From Symbiodinium natans (taxonomy: Eukaryota; Sar; Dinophyceae; Suessiales; Symbiodiniaceae), in the NCBI GenBank assembly GCA_905221605.1, contig CAJNDS010002097.1, positions 392,501 to 456,500 of the forward strand: 64,000 bases of DNA. Reading direction: 5' to 3'. The translations under genes were made by a program, and so were the position numbers. The first letter of the stretch is position 1; the number at the start of each line of letters is the position of its first letter. This document shows positions 62,867 to 64,000 of the stretch, piece by piece. The notes under the pieces were generated by a model. It saw nothing but the letters and a program-made list of their open reading frames with translations. It did not search any database and was not told the DNA's origin.

Positions 62867-62948
62867 CTGAAGGACCCTAACCTTAAACCCTAAATCCTAA
62901 CCCTACACCCCCCCTCCCTTGAGAACCCCATAACTCTAGCTCGGAAGC
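62735..62948. mobile_element. Family G element containing a C-tract and degenerate telomere units
   Basis: GGGTTCGTAAGGGAGGGGCG to CCTCCCTTGAGAACCCCATAA. GGTAGGTACCTAGGAAACC and CTTTGGGTTGCATACC are the family G blocks, followed by about 25 C residues and a few CCCTAAA-like units before the right end. Confidence 0.65.
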
Positions 62949-63040
62949 ACGATGACCCCCCCCCCACCAAAGCCCGCTTGAGTCTCCGACCATCCATAGT
63001 AGAACAGAAGCAAGGCTTTCTCGATGCCTGTAGCACACCC

Positions 63041-63308
63041 TAAACCCTAAAGCCTAAACCTAAAGCCTAAAGCCTAAAGCCTAAGCCTACAGCCTAAAGC
63101 CTAAAGCCTAAAGCCTAAAGCCTAAAGCCTAAAGCCTAAAGCCTAAAGCCTAAAGCCTAAGCCTAAAGCCTAAAGCCTAAAGCCTAAAGCCTAAAGCCTA
63201 AAGCCTAAAGCCTAAAGCCTAAAGCCTAAAGCCTAAAGCCTAAAGCCTAAAGCCTAAAGCCTAAAGCCTAAAGCCTAAAGCCTAAAGCCTAAAGCCTAAA
63301 GCCTAACC
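63041..63308. repeat. Homogenised CCTAAAG variant telomere array
   Basis: About 37 units of CCTAAAG (AGCCTAA) with three 1-bp shortened units (CCTAAG), bounded by one CCCTAAA-type stretch. One base differs from the canonical C-strand unit throughout. Confidence 0.95.
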
Positions 63309-63386
63309 TAAACTATATGCTGCAAACTCTGGGTTCCTCATGCCATGGGCCAGAGTAGCATAGCACACTTGACTTGGGACTGTTCG

Positions 63387-63488
63387 TTGGGATGTACCCC
63401 CTTACACTACCAGCTCCTCAATAGGGATTCTAATAGGGGGTACGCGAATCCCTATTAAGGACTGTTAGTATAGGGGGGAACATCCCAA
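63387..63488. mobile_element. Introner-like element, family D
   Basis: TTGGGATGTACCCCCTTACA and GGGGGGAACATCCCAA are the ends; GGGATTCTAATAGGGGGTAC and CCCTATTAAGGACTGTTAGT lie inside. Full length at 102 bp, like 60494-60595. Confidence 0.88.
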
Positions 63489-64000
63489 GTGACATCTCTG
63501 CTGCAGTCGGACTGAGAGGACAAATCTGGCATCTGAGGGATGAGGGATCGATTGGGGACTCAGGGTTTTTACGCCCCCAGGCCCACCACCACACCACCCC
63601 CCCTCCCCTACCCCGGGTCCGAATGAGAAGGGCCACGTCGAGGGCTTTTTGCATGGGAGATTCGTATAAAGGGGGACATCACAAGACGTCACCCCCCAAA
63701 AAAACAAGCGACACCTGAACTCGAAAACCCTGAACCCAAGGGTTGAACTGTTCAGGGTTCAGAGTTTAGGGCTCAGGGTTCAGGGTTTAGGGCTACCTCG
63801 AACACCCTGCAAAAGCCCCCCCCACCCCCCCAATTCAACCAACCTGTTTTGGGTCTCCTTCTGACCCTCTAAACCCTAAACATCCCTATAACCCCAAAAT
63901 AGGGTCTAGGGTTTAGGGCTTAGGGCCTATCTATAGGGTTTAGGGTTTAGGGCAAAAAAACCTAAACAAACCTGAAAGAACCCGAACAGTGCTGAGTGTT
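63489..64000. other. Window end, no supported gene
   Basis: The minus-strand frames at 63430-63707 overlap the family D element and a C-tract. The rest holds short TTTAGGG/TTCAGGG units and degenerate C-strand pieces. Confidence 0.5.

Noticed and set aside
63430-63707. Two overlapping minus-strand frames
   Set aside because: They run across a family D element and a C-tract; no independent support.

Overview
This looks like nuclear DNA of a dinoflagellate (an alveolate protist), not bacterial or viral DNA. Four things point there. (1) Plant/alveolate-type telomere repeats (TTTAGGG/CCCTAAA) are scattered through the whole window in both orientations. (2) A frameshifted piece of mitochondrial cox1 lies at 5.15-5.78 kb. 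(3) Coding sequence occurs only as very short exons of about 35-310 nt, joined by introns that use GT, GC and apparently GA donors. (4) Many families of roughly 80-150 bp inverted-repeat elements sit at exon edges and behave as introns (introners). The species cannot be named from sequence alone. No long intact ORF, rRNA, tRNA or CRISPR array was seen; most long ORFs are translations of simple repeats.

Layout. 0-4.5 kb: telomere-type arrays with a few exon-like islands. 4.5-5.8 kb: AT-rich mitochondrial insertion. 6-9.1 kb: introner-like elements, telomere blocks and a 21-bp array in mixed orientations. 9.4-12.9 kb: minus-strand alpha/beta-hydrolase gene whose Ser, Asp and His lie on three exons. 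15.1-20.0 kb: minus-strand gene with a SAM domain assembled from three exons. 22.2-23.0 kb: plus-strand gene fragment with an introner. 24.2-24.6 kb: minus-strand gene end with an introner. 27.6-36.9 kb: minus-strand gene of at least 11 in-phase exons encoding a SWIB domain with a lysine/glutamate-rich tail, the best gene in the window. 39.6-46.6 kb: several plus- and minus-strand exons, a 200-bp C-tract and many introner-like elements. 49.9-54.5 kb: minus-strand gene of unknown function. 56-62 kb: RING-like exon, membrane-protein exons, a nested element and more arrays. 63.0-63.3 kb: homogenised CCTAAAG variant array.

The main observation is the relation between telomere repeats, introners and introns. 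Telomere blocks lie inside copies of at least four element families. In three places a telomere block is flanked by a direct duplication of 10-23 bp. Introns commonly run into the G-rich repeat after the donor and into the C-rich repeat just before the acceptor AG. Telomeric sequence therefore appears to have been inserted repeatedly at internal breaks and to be carried as intron material. Exon coordinates were derived by hand from frame continuity and splice-like dinucleotides; no transcript data were available.
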